DNA of 5,181 nucleotides, from assembly GCA_944380695.1 (NCBI GenBank), contig CALWII010000059.1, positions 1-5,181 on the forward strand. The letters run 5' to 3'. Under the pieces are notes generated by a model, which was not told the origin of the DNA, ran no database searches, and was given only the letters and a program-made list of their open reading frames with translations. Position 1 is the first letter of the stretch. Every line of letters starts with the position of its first letter. This document shows positions 1 through 5,181 of the stretch, in pieces. The position numbers and the translations under genes were made by a program. The DNA is from an uncultured Clostridia bacterium (lineage in GTDB: Bacteria; Bacillota; Clostridia; Christensenellales; UBA1242).

Positions 1-724
1 AAAATTTGTTGATTTAATGAATTTTACTGCTTATAAGATAGGGGCAAAGGCTACGCATTTTGAAAATACACACGGATTAGACGAAAAAGGACACTATACT
101 TGTGCTCATGACCTTGCTTTAATTGCGTCTTATGCTTTAAAAAATGATACTTTTAGGGAAATTGTGTCAACACAAGATAAAAAAGTTTCTTCAGCTGAAG
201 GGAAAAATTATTATTTTCACAACAAAAACAAACTTTTAAAAACCTTTAATGGAGCAATTGGCGTCAAGACGGGATTTACTGATGATGCTGGAAGATGTTT
301 AGTGTCGGCCGCGGAAAGAGATGGGATGCAACTCGTATGTGTCGTTTTAAATTGTTCGCCTATGTTTGAAGAATGCAGTCGAATTTTGGAATGGGGGTTT
401 GAGAATTTTCAAATGAAAAATCTGTGTGAAAATTTGGTGATCCCAAAATTCATTAATGTTATTGATGGGAGGGATGCAAACGCCTCCATAGTCGCAAAAG
501 GTGAGTATTATTTCCCAATTGCAAAAGGCGAAGAAAATTTAATTCATATTGAAAAAAACTTATTGCCAGCTGTCAAACCTGTCCTTAACGCAGGCGATAA
601 GGTTGGAGAATATAAAATATATTTTGATAATTCCTTGCGTTTTTGCGGAGAAATTGTTACAATGGATAATGTAAAGGCAAGGACACTAGCACAGCGACTT
701 CAAGATGTTCTTGAAAAATGGTAG
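1..724 (+). CDS. D-alanyl-D-alanine carboxypeptidase (peptidase S11, DacF/DacB/PBP5-like), 3' part only
   Basis: This enzyme removes the terminal D-Ala from peptidoglycan pentapeptide stems outside the cytoplasmic membrane. The gene runs in from the left edge: the frame is open from base 2 (codons for K-F-V-D-L precede the first ATG at 17), so that ATG is internal. Numbering from it, the FENTHGLD stretch (15-22) and the third active-site motif K-T-G (84-86, bases 266-274, in GVKTGFTDDAG) are typical of S11 peptidases. The upstream SxxK serine/lysine and SxN motifs lie outside the window. Residues about 140-215 fit the beta-rich PBP5 C-terminal domain. The last 16 residues (KARTLAQRLQDVLEKW) have L/V/W spaced 3-4 apart, as expected of the amphipathic membrane-anchoring helix of this family. 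About 150 N-terminal residues, including any signal peptide, are missing by comparison with the usual length near 390. The next gene starts 3 nt later. DacF cannot be told from DacB here. Confidence 0.93.
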   Translation, partial: KFVDLMNFTAYKIGAKATHFENTHGLDEKGHYTCAHDLALIASYALKNDTFREIVSTQDKKVSSAEGKNYYFHNKNKLLKTFNGAIGVKTGFTDDAGRCLVSAAERDGMQLVCVVLNCSPMFEECSRILEWGFENFQMKNLCENLVIPKFINVIDGRDANASIVAKGEYYFPIAKGEENLIHIEKNLLPAVKPVLNAGDKVGEYKIYFDNSLRFCGEIVTMDNVKARTLAQRLQDVLEKW

Positions 725-727
725 GTA

Positions 728-1435
728 ATGAGAATTAATAAATTTATAAGCTCTGCTGGAGTTTGTTCTAGGCGTAAAGCTGATGAACTAATTATGAACG
801 GCGTGGTCGAACTAAACGGTAAAATCGTTTCAAATTTAGGAATTGATGTCGATGAAAAAAAAGATATAGTTAAAGTGGAGGGGAAGGTTATTACTCTTCC
901 TCTTTCTCATATTTATTTAAAACTTTTTAAGCCGAAGGGTTATGTTTGTTCGGCTCATGACGAACACGGCAGAAAAACCATTTATGATTTGATTTCGACA
1001 GACAGAAGATTGTTTTCTGTGGGCAGACTCGATTACGATACGGAAGGTCTTATTCTTTTAACTGATGATGGGGATTTCGCTAAACTTGTCTCACACCCAT
1101 CTGGAAACATTGAAAAAGAATATCTTGTTTCAGTTGAGGGGCAAATGAAAGAGAGTGAATTCGCAGTTATGAGAAAAGGCGTCGTCGAAAATGGGAAAAG
1201 GATGCCTAGCGCACGAGTAAAACCAGTTTCTTTCGATGGGAAAATTACTAAAATAAGCGTTGTTATTGATGAAGGACAGAACAGACAGGTAAGGCGTATG
1301 TTTGAAGCTATTGGTCGTGAGATAAAGCTTCTTAAACGGGTTCGTATAGGTGAGATAAGACTCGGTGGTCTCAAAAGAGGTGAAAGTAGAAACTTGAGAG
1401 CAGATGAATTAGAATGGCTTTCGAGGTTAAAATGA
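728..1435 (+). CDS. rluB: RsuA/RluB-family rRNA pseudouridine synthase
   Basis: This cytoplasmic enzyme isomerises a specific uridine of ribosomal RNA to pseudouridine. Residues 1-60 form an S4 RNA-binding domain (MRINKFISSAGVCSRRKADE, then NGVVELNG). The catalytic domain follows, with the signature GRLDYDTEGLILLTDDGD at 99-116. The catalytic aspartate is D102 (bases 1031-1033). A second family block, EGQNRQVRRMF, is at 182-192. At 235 residues it has the normal length of the family. The start at 728 gives the standard S4 N-terminus; the SD is weak (GGTAGG, only a few bases upstream), which suggests translation coupled to the carboxypeptidase gene ending 3 nt before. The 3' end overlaps the next start as ATGA. 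In Firmicutes such genes sit downstream of a dac gene and are usually called rluB (23S target). RsuA (16S) specificity cannot be excluded from sequence alone. Confidence 0.93.
   Translation: MRINKFISSAGVCSRRKADELIMNGVVELNGKIVSNLGIDVDEKKDIVKVEGKVITLPLSHIYLKLFKPKGYVCSAHDEHGRKTIYDLISTDRRLFSVGRLDYDTEGLILLTDDGDFAKLVSHPSGNIEKEYLVSVEGQMKESEFAVMRKGVVENGKRMPSARVKPVSFDGKITKISVVIDEGQNRQVRRMFEAIGREIKLLKRVRIGEIRLGGLKRGESRNLRADELEWLSRLK
1423..1426 (+). promoter_or_regulatory. Ribosome binding site that sets the flavoprotein start at 1432
   Basis: GAGG lies 5 nt before the ATG at 1432, inside the end of the pseudouridine synthase gene. It supports 1432 rather than the in-frame ATG at 1414, which would add six residues (MAFEVK) before the conserved MKVAIIGAGASG N-terminus. 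The chosen ATG overlaps the upstream TGA as ATGA, a classic layout for translational coupling. Confidence 0.7.
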
Positions 1436-2619
1436 AAGTGGCTATTATTGGAGCAGGTGCTTCAGGTTTGATGGCAGCAGGGCTTATAAGTAATAACGGC
1501 CACGAAGTTACTTTGTTTGATGGCAACGAAAAATGTGGTAAGAAATTATATATTACTGGCAAGGGTAGATGCAATTTGACAAACTTGTGTGACAAAAACA
1601 CTTTTTTTGAAAACATTGTTCGTGGTGAAAAATTTTTACAAAGTGCTATTTCTCGTTTCCCTCCGCAAAAGGTTATTGACTATTTTGAAAAATATGGTCT
1701 TAAAACTAAAGTAGAAAGAGGGAATCGAGTTTTTCCACTTTCTGATAAAGCCAGCGATGTTATCTCAACGCTTGTAAAAACTTGTAAAAATGTTAATATC
1801 AAACTCAATCAAAAAATTAATAATATTTCGAAGAATTTCACTATTTATGATGAAAAATTTGATTGTATAATTATAGCGACGGGCGGGAAAAGTTATTCTG
1901 CAACAGGAAGTGATGGAAGTGGTTATGCTTTGGCGGAATCATTTGGGCATAAAATAGTAGAACCAATACCGGCGCTTGTACCAATTGAAATTAAACAGGA
2001 TTTGCATTGTCTTCAAGGGCTATCACTAAAAAATGTTCAGCTATCAGCAAGTCTTAAAGGGAATAAGACAATAAGCGAATTTGGAGAAATGCTCTTTACC
2101 GATAGGGGAATATCTGGGCCGATAGCTTTAACGCTGTCAAGTAAAATAAATAGATGTGTTCCTGATGAAATCTATTTAGATTTAAAACCAGCCTTAAATG
2201 AGGAAAAACTTGAAAATAGAATTCTTCGTGATTTTAATTCAAACAAAAATAAGCAACTAAAATCCGTTTTATTAGGGCTTTTGCCACGAAGGTTTATTGA
2301 TTTCTTTTTGCAAAATATCGCTTTAGATGGAAATAGAAGAATTCAATCTATCACAATAGAGGAAAGGAAAAGAATCGTCAAGTCTTTAAAACGCTTTACT
2401 TTAAAGATAAAAAAGTTGTATCCTATTGAAAACGCAATTATAACAAGCGGAGGCGTTTGTTTGGACGAAATTGACCCTAAAACTATGCAGAGTAAGATAA
2501 AAAAAGGTCTTTATTTTATTGGAGAAATTTTAGATGTCGACGCTTTGACTGGTGGCTTTAATTTGCAAATCGCTTTTGCTACTGCTATGGCTGTAGCTTC
2601 CAATTTTGAAAAGGAGTAG
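1432..2619 (+). CDS. HI0933/YhiN-family NAD(P)/FAD-dependent flavoprotein
   Basis: This is a predicted soluble FAD-binding oxidoreductase of 395 residues, full length for the family (TIGR00275; also annotated as aminoacetone-oxidase-type or BaiN-type). The physiological substrate of most members is unknown. Numbering from 1432, the N-terminal Rossmann dinucleotide motif is GAGASG (7-12), with an acidic residue at the end of strand 2 (VTLFDG, 26-31). The family blocks LYITGKGRCNLTN (39-51), ATGGKSYSATGSDGSGY (149-165) and LFTDRGISGP (221-230) follow. The C-terminal block runs from TSGGVCLDEIDPKTM (338-352) to GLYFIGEILDVDALTGGFNL (359-378). The middle block reads S-Y-S-A and S-D-G-S-G where I expect S-Y-P-A and S-T-G-D-G, a mild divergence. 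The gene is embedded between rluB and plsC, and all three look co-transcribed. The family call is firm; the reaction is not. Confidence 0.92.
   Translation: MKVAIIGAGASGLMAAGLISNNGHEVTLFDGNEKCGKKLYITGKGRCNLTNLCDKNTFFENIVRGEKFLQSAISRFPPQKVIDYFEKYGLKTKVERGNRVFPLSDKASDVISTLVKTCKNVNIKLNQKINNISKNFTIYDEKFDCIIIATGGKSYSATGSDGSGYALAESFGHKIVEPIPALVPIEIKQDLHCLQGLSLKNVQLSASLKGNKTISEFGEMLFTDRGISGPIALTLSSKINRCVPDEIYLDLKPALNEEKLENRILRDFNSNKNKQLKSVLLGLLPRRFIDFFLQNIALDGNRRIQSITIEERKRIVKSLKRFTLKIKKLYPIENAIITSGGVCLDEIDPKTMQSKIKKGLYFIGEILDVDALTGGFNLQIAFATAMAVASNFEKE
2612..2616 (+). promoter_or_regulatory. Ribosome binding site of plsC
   Basis: AGGAG lies 6 nt before the ATG at 2623 and touches the TAG stop of the flavoprotein gene at 2617-2619. 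This is an optimal SD and spacing, and it supports the chosen plsC start. Confidence 0.8.
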
Positions 2620-2622
2620 TTT

Positions 2623-3249
2623 ATGTTTTATTTTATTAGAGGAATTGCCTTTGTGCCAATGTTTCTTGTTTATCCCACAAAAATAGTTGGCAGAAAAAAT
2701 TTAAAAAAAGGTAAATTGATTTTAACGCCAAATCATACCTCAAATATGGACTCTATTTTGTTATTGTTAAACACCTATGAAAAAAAATACTTTTTGGCTA
2801 AAAAGGAATTGTTTATATCAAAATCACGAAGTTGGTTTTTGAAAAAGATGGGTGCAATAAAAATTGACCGTCAAATTGCTGATGTTGGAGCAATTAAGCA
2901 ATCGTTTAAAGTCCTAAAGGAAAACAAGAAATTGGTTATATTTCCAGAGGGGACAAGAAATAAGGATGAGTTTTTAGAATTACAACAGATAAAAAATGGA
3001 ACTGCGATGATAGCTATAAAGACTCAAACTCCAATCGTTCCAATCTGGATTTATAATAGGCCTAAACCGTTTAAATTGACAAAAATATTTATTGGGGAAC
3101 AGTACGATTTGTCAAAATTTTATAATCAAAAATTGACAGATGAGGTTTTGGCACAAGCCAGCGAAATTGTTGCTAGTAAAATAAATGAAGCTAAATTACA
3201 GGCAGAAAAAATATTTAATAAAAAGAGAGACAAAAATGGAAAAATTTGA
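2623..3249 (+). CDS. plsC: 1-acyl-sn-glycerol-3-phosphate acyltransferase (PlsC/LPLAT family)
   Basis: This membrane-associated enzyme transfers a second acyl chain to lysophosphatidic acid, giving phosphatidic acid, the precursor of membrane phospholipids. The 208 residues show the four LPLAT blocks in order: the catalytic HX4D box N-H-T-S-N-M-D (H38 and D43), block II GAIKIDR (77-83), block III FPEGTR (107-112, glycerol-phosphate binding) and block IV PIVPIW (137-142). The hydrophobic N-terminus (FIRGIAFVPMFLVYP, 4-18) could embed in the membrane. The C-terminal 25 residues are charged and helix-prone. The start is fixed by the AGGAG site 6 nt upstream. The last 14 bases overlap the S1 gene in another frame. 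In clostridial genomes a plsC of this size commonly stands in the same cluster, which supports the assignment. A different acyl acceptor within the family cannot be ruled out. Confidence 0.92.
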   Translation: MFYFIRGIAFVPMFLVYPTKIVGRKNLKKGKLILTPNHTSNMDSILLLLNTYEKKYFLAKKELFISKSRSWFLKKMGAIKIDRQIADVGAIKQSFKVLKENKKLVIFPEGTRNKDEFLELQQIKNGTAMIAIKTQTPIVPIWIYNRPKPFKLTKIFIGEQYDLSKFYNQKLTDEVLAQASEIVASKINEAKLQAEKIFNKKRDKNGKI

Positions 3250-4264
3250 TATGCAGGCAGTCGAAAAAACTTTTTTAAACGCTCGAACGGGACAATTGCA
3301 CGAAGGGGTCGTTGTCATAAAGCGTGATGATGGCGTGATTTTCAATATAGGCGGTAAAAGAGATGCTTTTATTTCAAAAGATGATTTCAAGGATTTTGAA
3401 AATATTAAAATTGGAGACAGATTTCAAGTCACGATCATTAAAAATTGTAATGATGAGGGATTAATTGAGGCGTCAAAATCCAAGGCTGACAGTATTTCGT
3501 TGGAAATGCAAAATGCCCAAAAATTAAAGTTAGGAAGTGTTTTTACCTTTGTTCCAACTGAAGCAAAAAATGGCCTGATTTCCAAAATCGGCGATTATAA
3601 GATTTATGTTCCCAAAGAAGAGGTAAGTGCAAATTTTGTTGATATTCGTTCATTAATAGGTAAACAGCAAGAAGCAATAGTAACAGATATTGACCGAGAG
3701 AACAAAGAGATAATTGCGAGTATTAAGTTGCTGAAAGATCAAATTCGTGAAAAAAATGAAAAACTGTTTTGGAACTCGATTTTTATTAACAAAATAGTCA
3801 AAGGAACAGTAAAAAAGATTTTGCCTTATGGCGCCTTCATAGATGTAGATGGCGTTGATTGTTTTGTTCATATTTCTGATATTTCACACTCAAGAATAAA
3901 CTCACCAGATGAAGTGTTAAAGTTGGGTGAAAAACTAAATTTTAAAGTTATAGAACTCGATCGTGAGGCAAAAAAAATAAAACTTGGGCTTAAACAAATT
4001 TTGCCAGATCCTATTGCTGAGAAAATAGAGGAATTGAAAGTAGGGCAGGTTATGGAAGGAGTTGTTGAAAAACTTCTTGCTTTTGGTGCTATTGTTAGGC
4101 TTGAAAATGGCGTAAGTGGGCTTATGCATATTTCAACTATGACAGAGCGTCGTGATGTTGCTGTTCACGAGTTTGTTCATGTAGGCGATAGGATTAAAGT
4201 TGAAATTTTAGTTAAGGATAGTGAAAACAAAAAAATCTCGTTTAAATATGTTTCAAAAATTTAA
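3236..4264 (+). CDS. rpsA: 30S ribosomal protein S1 homologue, four S1 domains
   Basis: This RNA-binding protein of 342 residues is built from S1 (OB-fold) repeats. In Firmicutes, S1 homologues with about four domains bind mRNA and associate with ribosomes more loosely than the six-domain proteobacterial S1. Numbering from 3236, the domains lie at about 18-81, 98-165 (most divergent), 186-253 and 268-340. The third is canonical, with KGTVKKILPYGAFIDVDG, CFVHISDIS and KLGEKLNFKVIELD. The fourth has EGVVEKLLAFGAIVRLENG and GLMHIS. I chose 3236 over the longer in-frame ATG at 3185 because a purine-rich GAGAGA (3225-3230) precedes it and the extra 17 residues would lie inside plsC. The 14-nt overlap with plsC implies coupled translation. 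There is no IspH domain, although many Clostridia have ispH directly upstream of, or fused to, rpsA. No clear terminator follows the stop. Confidence 0.88.
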   Translation: MEKFDMQAVEKTFLNARTGQLHEGVVVIKRDDGVIFNIGGKRDAFISKDDFKDFENIKIGDRFQVTIIKNCNDEGLIEASKSKADSISLEMQNAQKLKLGSVFTFVPTEAKNGLISKIGDYKIYVPKEEVSANFVDIRSLIGKQQEAIVTDIDRENKEIIASIKLLKDQIREKNEKLFWNSIFINKIVKGTVKKILPYGAFIDVDGVDCFVHISDISHSRINSPDEVLKLGEKLNFKVIELDREAKKIKLGLKQILPDPIAEKIEELKVGQVMEGVVEKLLAFGAIVRLENGVSGLMHISTMTERRDVAVHEFVHVGDRIKVEILVKDSENKKISFKYVSKI

Positions 4265-4307
4265 AAGTATAAATGCTGTTTGTTTGTTATTAAAGATATT
4301 ATTTCTT

Positions 4308-4336
4308 TTGTCAAATATAAATAAACCTATTTTAAT
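4308..4336 (+). promoter_or_regulatory. Predicted sigma-A-type promoter of the YHGT gene
   Basis: A -35 box TTGTCA (4308-4313, 5 of 6 matches to consensus) and a -10 box TTTAAT (4331-4336, 5 of 6) are separated by exactly 17 nt of AT-rich sequence. Transcription would start near 4343, leaving a leader of about 45 nt before the ATG at 4388. The placement directly upstream of a strong SD and downstream of the S1 operon suggests the last + strand gene is expressed independently. This is a pattern match only. In such AT-rich DNA chance matches occur, but the spacing and quality here are good. Confidence 0.6.
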
Positions 4337-4357
4337 GAAACTGTTTTTAATGAAACT
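4330..4357 (+). repeat. Perfect 13-nt tandem direct repeat over the -10 region
   Basis: TTTTAATGAAACT occurs at 4330-4342 and again at 4345-4357, identical over 13 nt with a 15-nt period. The first copy contains the predicted -10 box and the second lies over the expected transcription start and early leader. The position is suitable for a regulator binding site, but a local duplication in AT-rich DNA is an equally simple explanation. Confidence 0.75.
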
Positions 4358-4370
4358 TTGAAAATATTAT

Positions 4371-4378
4371 AAGGAGGT
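4371..4378 (+). promoter_or_regulatory. Very strong ribosome binding site of the YHGT gene
   Basis: AAGGAGGT is a full-length match to the anti-SD sequence, 9 nt before the ATG at 4388. It is clearly stronger than the SD sites of the upstream operon genes and confirms that the downstream ORF is a real gene starting at 4388. Confidence 0.85.
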
Positions 4379-4387
4379 AATACGAAA

Positions 4388-4987
4388 ATGATATTTTATC
4401 ATGGGACGAAAGATCCTAAATTAAGAAAACTTTTAGTGGGCAAAAAGTCCACGCGGGAAGGTGATCAGGGCAATATCTTTTTAACAACTGATTATGCATG
4501 TGCGTTTATGTATGCTGCGGCGCCAATTAGATCATTTGCATATAGAAATGGGAAATTGTATTTGTTCGAAAGAGGTGAGGGCTATCTTAAAAAATTATAT
4601 GAAGGGCACGATTGCTATATTTTTACCATAGAAGTTGAAGGCGCCAAACAGGTTGATCATCCGACAGGTAAGGTTTATGTTTATGACAAAGATATCGAGC
4701 TTGATGTGGGAAAAAGGGAATACGTACCAGATGCTTATGAAAAGATGTTGGAACTTGAAGCGCAAGGAAAATTAGGTGTTGAACGCTGGGAAGATTACAC
4801 TGATGAGCAAAAACAAAATATAAGAAAAAAGTTTATAAATGATTATACTCCATATATGGAGGATTTTAAAAATAGATTTCCAGATCAATATGACTTTTTC
4901 ATTTATTTTTATCCAGAGTTAAAAATAGATAATAAAAAAAACGTTAGTAAAACAAAAAATGTATTATCGACAAATAAAAAATACTGA
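4388..4987 (+). CDS. Uncharacterised YHGT-start protein; possible ADP-ribosyltransferase-like fold
   Basis: I do not recognise a characterised function. The 199-residue protein starts MIFYHGTKDP, continues with GNIFLTTDYACAFMYAA (28-44), and has a middle part with GHDCYIFTIEVEG (73-85) and YVPDAYEKMLELEAQGKL (111-128). It resembles, from memory, a family of hypothetical proteins recurrent in Clostridia that share the Y-H-G-T start, a strand plus Y-A helix, and the late 'Y-x-x-x-L-x-x-E-x-x-G-K-L' segment. Y-H-G-T followed by a G-x-I-F-L-T strand and a helix ending in Y-A is reminiscent of the NAD-binding half of PARP/ART-fold enzymes (H in strand 1, Y after strand 2), but I see no convincing third catalytic residue. 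There is no signal peptide or membrane segment. The C-terminal 20 residues are lysine/asparagine-rich and probably disordered. It has its own predicted promoter and a strong SD, and converges with a tRNA gene. Gene confidence is high; function is open. Confidence 0.9.
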   Translation: MIFYHGTKDPKLRKLLVGKKSTREGDQGNIFLTTDYACAFMYAAAPIRSFAYRNGKLYLFERGEGYLKKLYEGHDCYIFTIEVEGAKQVDHPTGKVYVYDKDIELDVGKREYVPDAYEKMLELEAQGKLGVERWEDYTDEQKQNIRKKFINDYTPYMEDFKNRFPDQYDFFIYFYPELKIDNKKNVSKTKNVLSTNKKY

Positions 4988-4999
4988 AAAGTAAACAGA

Positions 5000-5019
5000 C
5001 GATAAATTAGCGATAAATT
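5000..5019 (+). repeat. Short 9-nt direct repeat downstream of the YHGT gene
   Basis: CGATAAATT occurs at 5000-5008 and 5011-5019, one helical turn apart (11-nt period), in the 3' noncoding stretch 4988-5048. A shorter related string (TAAATT) follows. No function is evident, and it may be chance in AT-rich DNA. Confidence 0.4.
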
Positions 5020-5048
5020 GTAAATTGAAAAATACATTAATATTAATT

Positions 5049-5080
5049 AAAAAAATATCGCTTTATAAGGCGATATTTTT
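5049..5080. terminator. Bidirectional rho-independent terminator
   Basis: A perfect 11-bp inverted repeat pairs 5051-5061 (AAAAATATCGC) with 5070-5080 (GCGATATTTTT) around an 8-nt loop. Read on the + strand the stem ends in a T-run, terminating the YHGT transcript. Read on the - strand it ends in seven T (from 5055 down to 5049) and lies about 6 nt after the tRNA 3' end. The location between two converging genes supports a shared terminator. The GC core is short (CGC/GCG), so strength in either direction is uncertain. Confidence 0.8.
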
Positions 5081-5085
5081 AAACT

Positions 5086-5161
5086 TGGAGCTGGTGATGG
5101 GACTCTGACCCATGACCTTTCGATTACGAATCGAATGCACTACCAACTGTGCTACACCAGC
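5086..5161 (-). tRNA. tRNA-Thr (anticodon CGT) with encoded CCA and unusual T-loop
   Basis: Read on the minus strand, 76 nt fold into a complete cloverleaf. The 7-bp acceptor is perfectly paired (GCTGGTG with CACCAGC), followed by T8 and A9. The D stem is GCAC/GTGC with loop AGTTGGTA, keeping G18-G19. The anticodon stem is TTCGA/TCGAA with loop TTCGTAA, giving anticodon CGT (bases 5126-5128) and so decoding ACG as threonine. The variable loop is AGGTC. The T stem is ATGGG/CCCAT, the discriminator is T73, and CCA is encoded at 5086-5088. The T-loop is TCAGAGT, departing from T-T-C-R-A-N-Y at positions 55 and 56. A terminator lies directly downstream. The promoter would be beyond the right edge, so whether another tRNA precedes it is unknown. 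Confidence 0.93.
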
Positions 5162-5181
5162 ATATTTTGGATTTGTACAAT

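Noticed and set aside
880..902. Hairpin-like GGGGAAG ... CTTCCTC with a 9-nt loop
   Set aside because: It lies inside the rluB coding region, contains a wobble pair and has no T-run; probably a chance result of codon use.
1033..1374. Minus-strand open frame of 113 codons inside rluB
   Set aside because: It is a shadow of the well-conserved pseudouridine synthase on the + strand; its translation shows no family pattern and no SD leads into it.
1371..1616. Minus-strand open frame of 81 codons across the rluB/flavoprotein junction
   Set aside because: It overlaps two conserved genes and the translated protein looks like antisense low-complexity sequence.
3653..3871. Minus-strand open frames within the S1 gene (also 3196-3390 and 3935-4129)
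   Set aside because: All are antisense to S1 domains and rich in F/I/Y/N, as expected from reading AT-rich coding DNA backwards.
4292..4308. AAAGA ... TCTTT stem after rpsA as a possible terminator
   Set aside because: Five pairs with a single G-C and no proper T-tract; too weak to call, so the operon terminator remains unidentified.
4265..5085. YHGT gene as a small integrated element at the 3' end of the tRNA gene
   Set aside because: tRNA 3' ends are common integration sites, but I find no second copy of the tRNA 3' end, no integrase and no composition break in the window.
5162..5181. Promoter of the tRNA gene at the right edge
   Set aside because: Only 20 nt upstream of the tRNA are visible and no convincing -10 at a suitable distance can be read from them.

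Overview
The window comes from an AT-rich Gram-positive-type bacterium, most likely a low-GC Clostridia/Firmicutes lineage. This is judged from gene content, Shine-Dalgarno (SD) sites of the AGGAG type, and a gene order that partly matches a cluster familiar from Clostridia. Nothing in the sequence fixes the species. Every gene except the last tRNA lies on the + strand.

Bases 1-4264 hold a tightly packed run of five housekeeping genes that looks like one transcription unit. They are the 3' part of a D-Ala-D-Ala carboxypeptidase gene (cell-wall trimming), an RsuA/RluB-type rRNA pseudouridine synthase, an HI0933/YhiN-family FAD flavoprotein, a PlsC-type 1-acylglycerol-3-phosphate acyltransferase, and a four-domain ribosomal protein S1 homologue. 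Junctions are 3 nt, an ATGA overlap, 3 nt, and a 14-nt overlap, with no room for internal terminators. The unit joins envelope synthesis (peptidoglycan, phospholipid) to ribosome modification and function. Compared with the order I recall from Clostridia, it lacks spmA/spmB after the carboxypeptidase, cmk before plsC, and ispH before (or fused to) rpsA.

Bases 4265-4387 are an intergenic regulatory region. It has a good sigma-A-like promoter (TTGTCA, 17 nt, TTTAAT), a perfect 13-nt tandem direct repeat with a 15-nt period overlapping the -10 box, and a very strong SD. These serve a separately transcribed gene (4388-4987) for an uncharacterised 199-residue protein that begins MIFYHGT. I recall similar proteins as recurrent hypotheticals in Clostridia. 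Its N-terminal half faintly resembles the ADP-ribosyltransferase/PARP fold. This is the least explained part of the window.

Bases 4988-5085 hold a short direct repeat and a hairpin flanked by T-runs on both strands, a likely bidirectional terminator between the converging YHGT gene and a minus-strand tRNA-Thr(CGT) at 5086-5161. The tRNA folds cleanly and encodes its CCA end, but its T-loop reads TCAGAGT instead of the near-universal TTCRANY pattern. That is the most surprising direct observation here. I see no CRISPR array, insertion sequence, or clearly novel multi-gene system.
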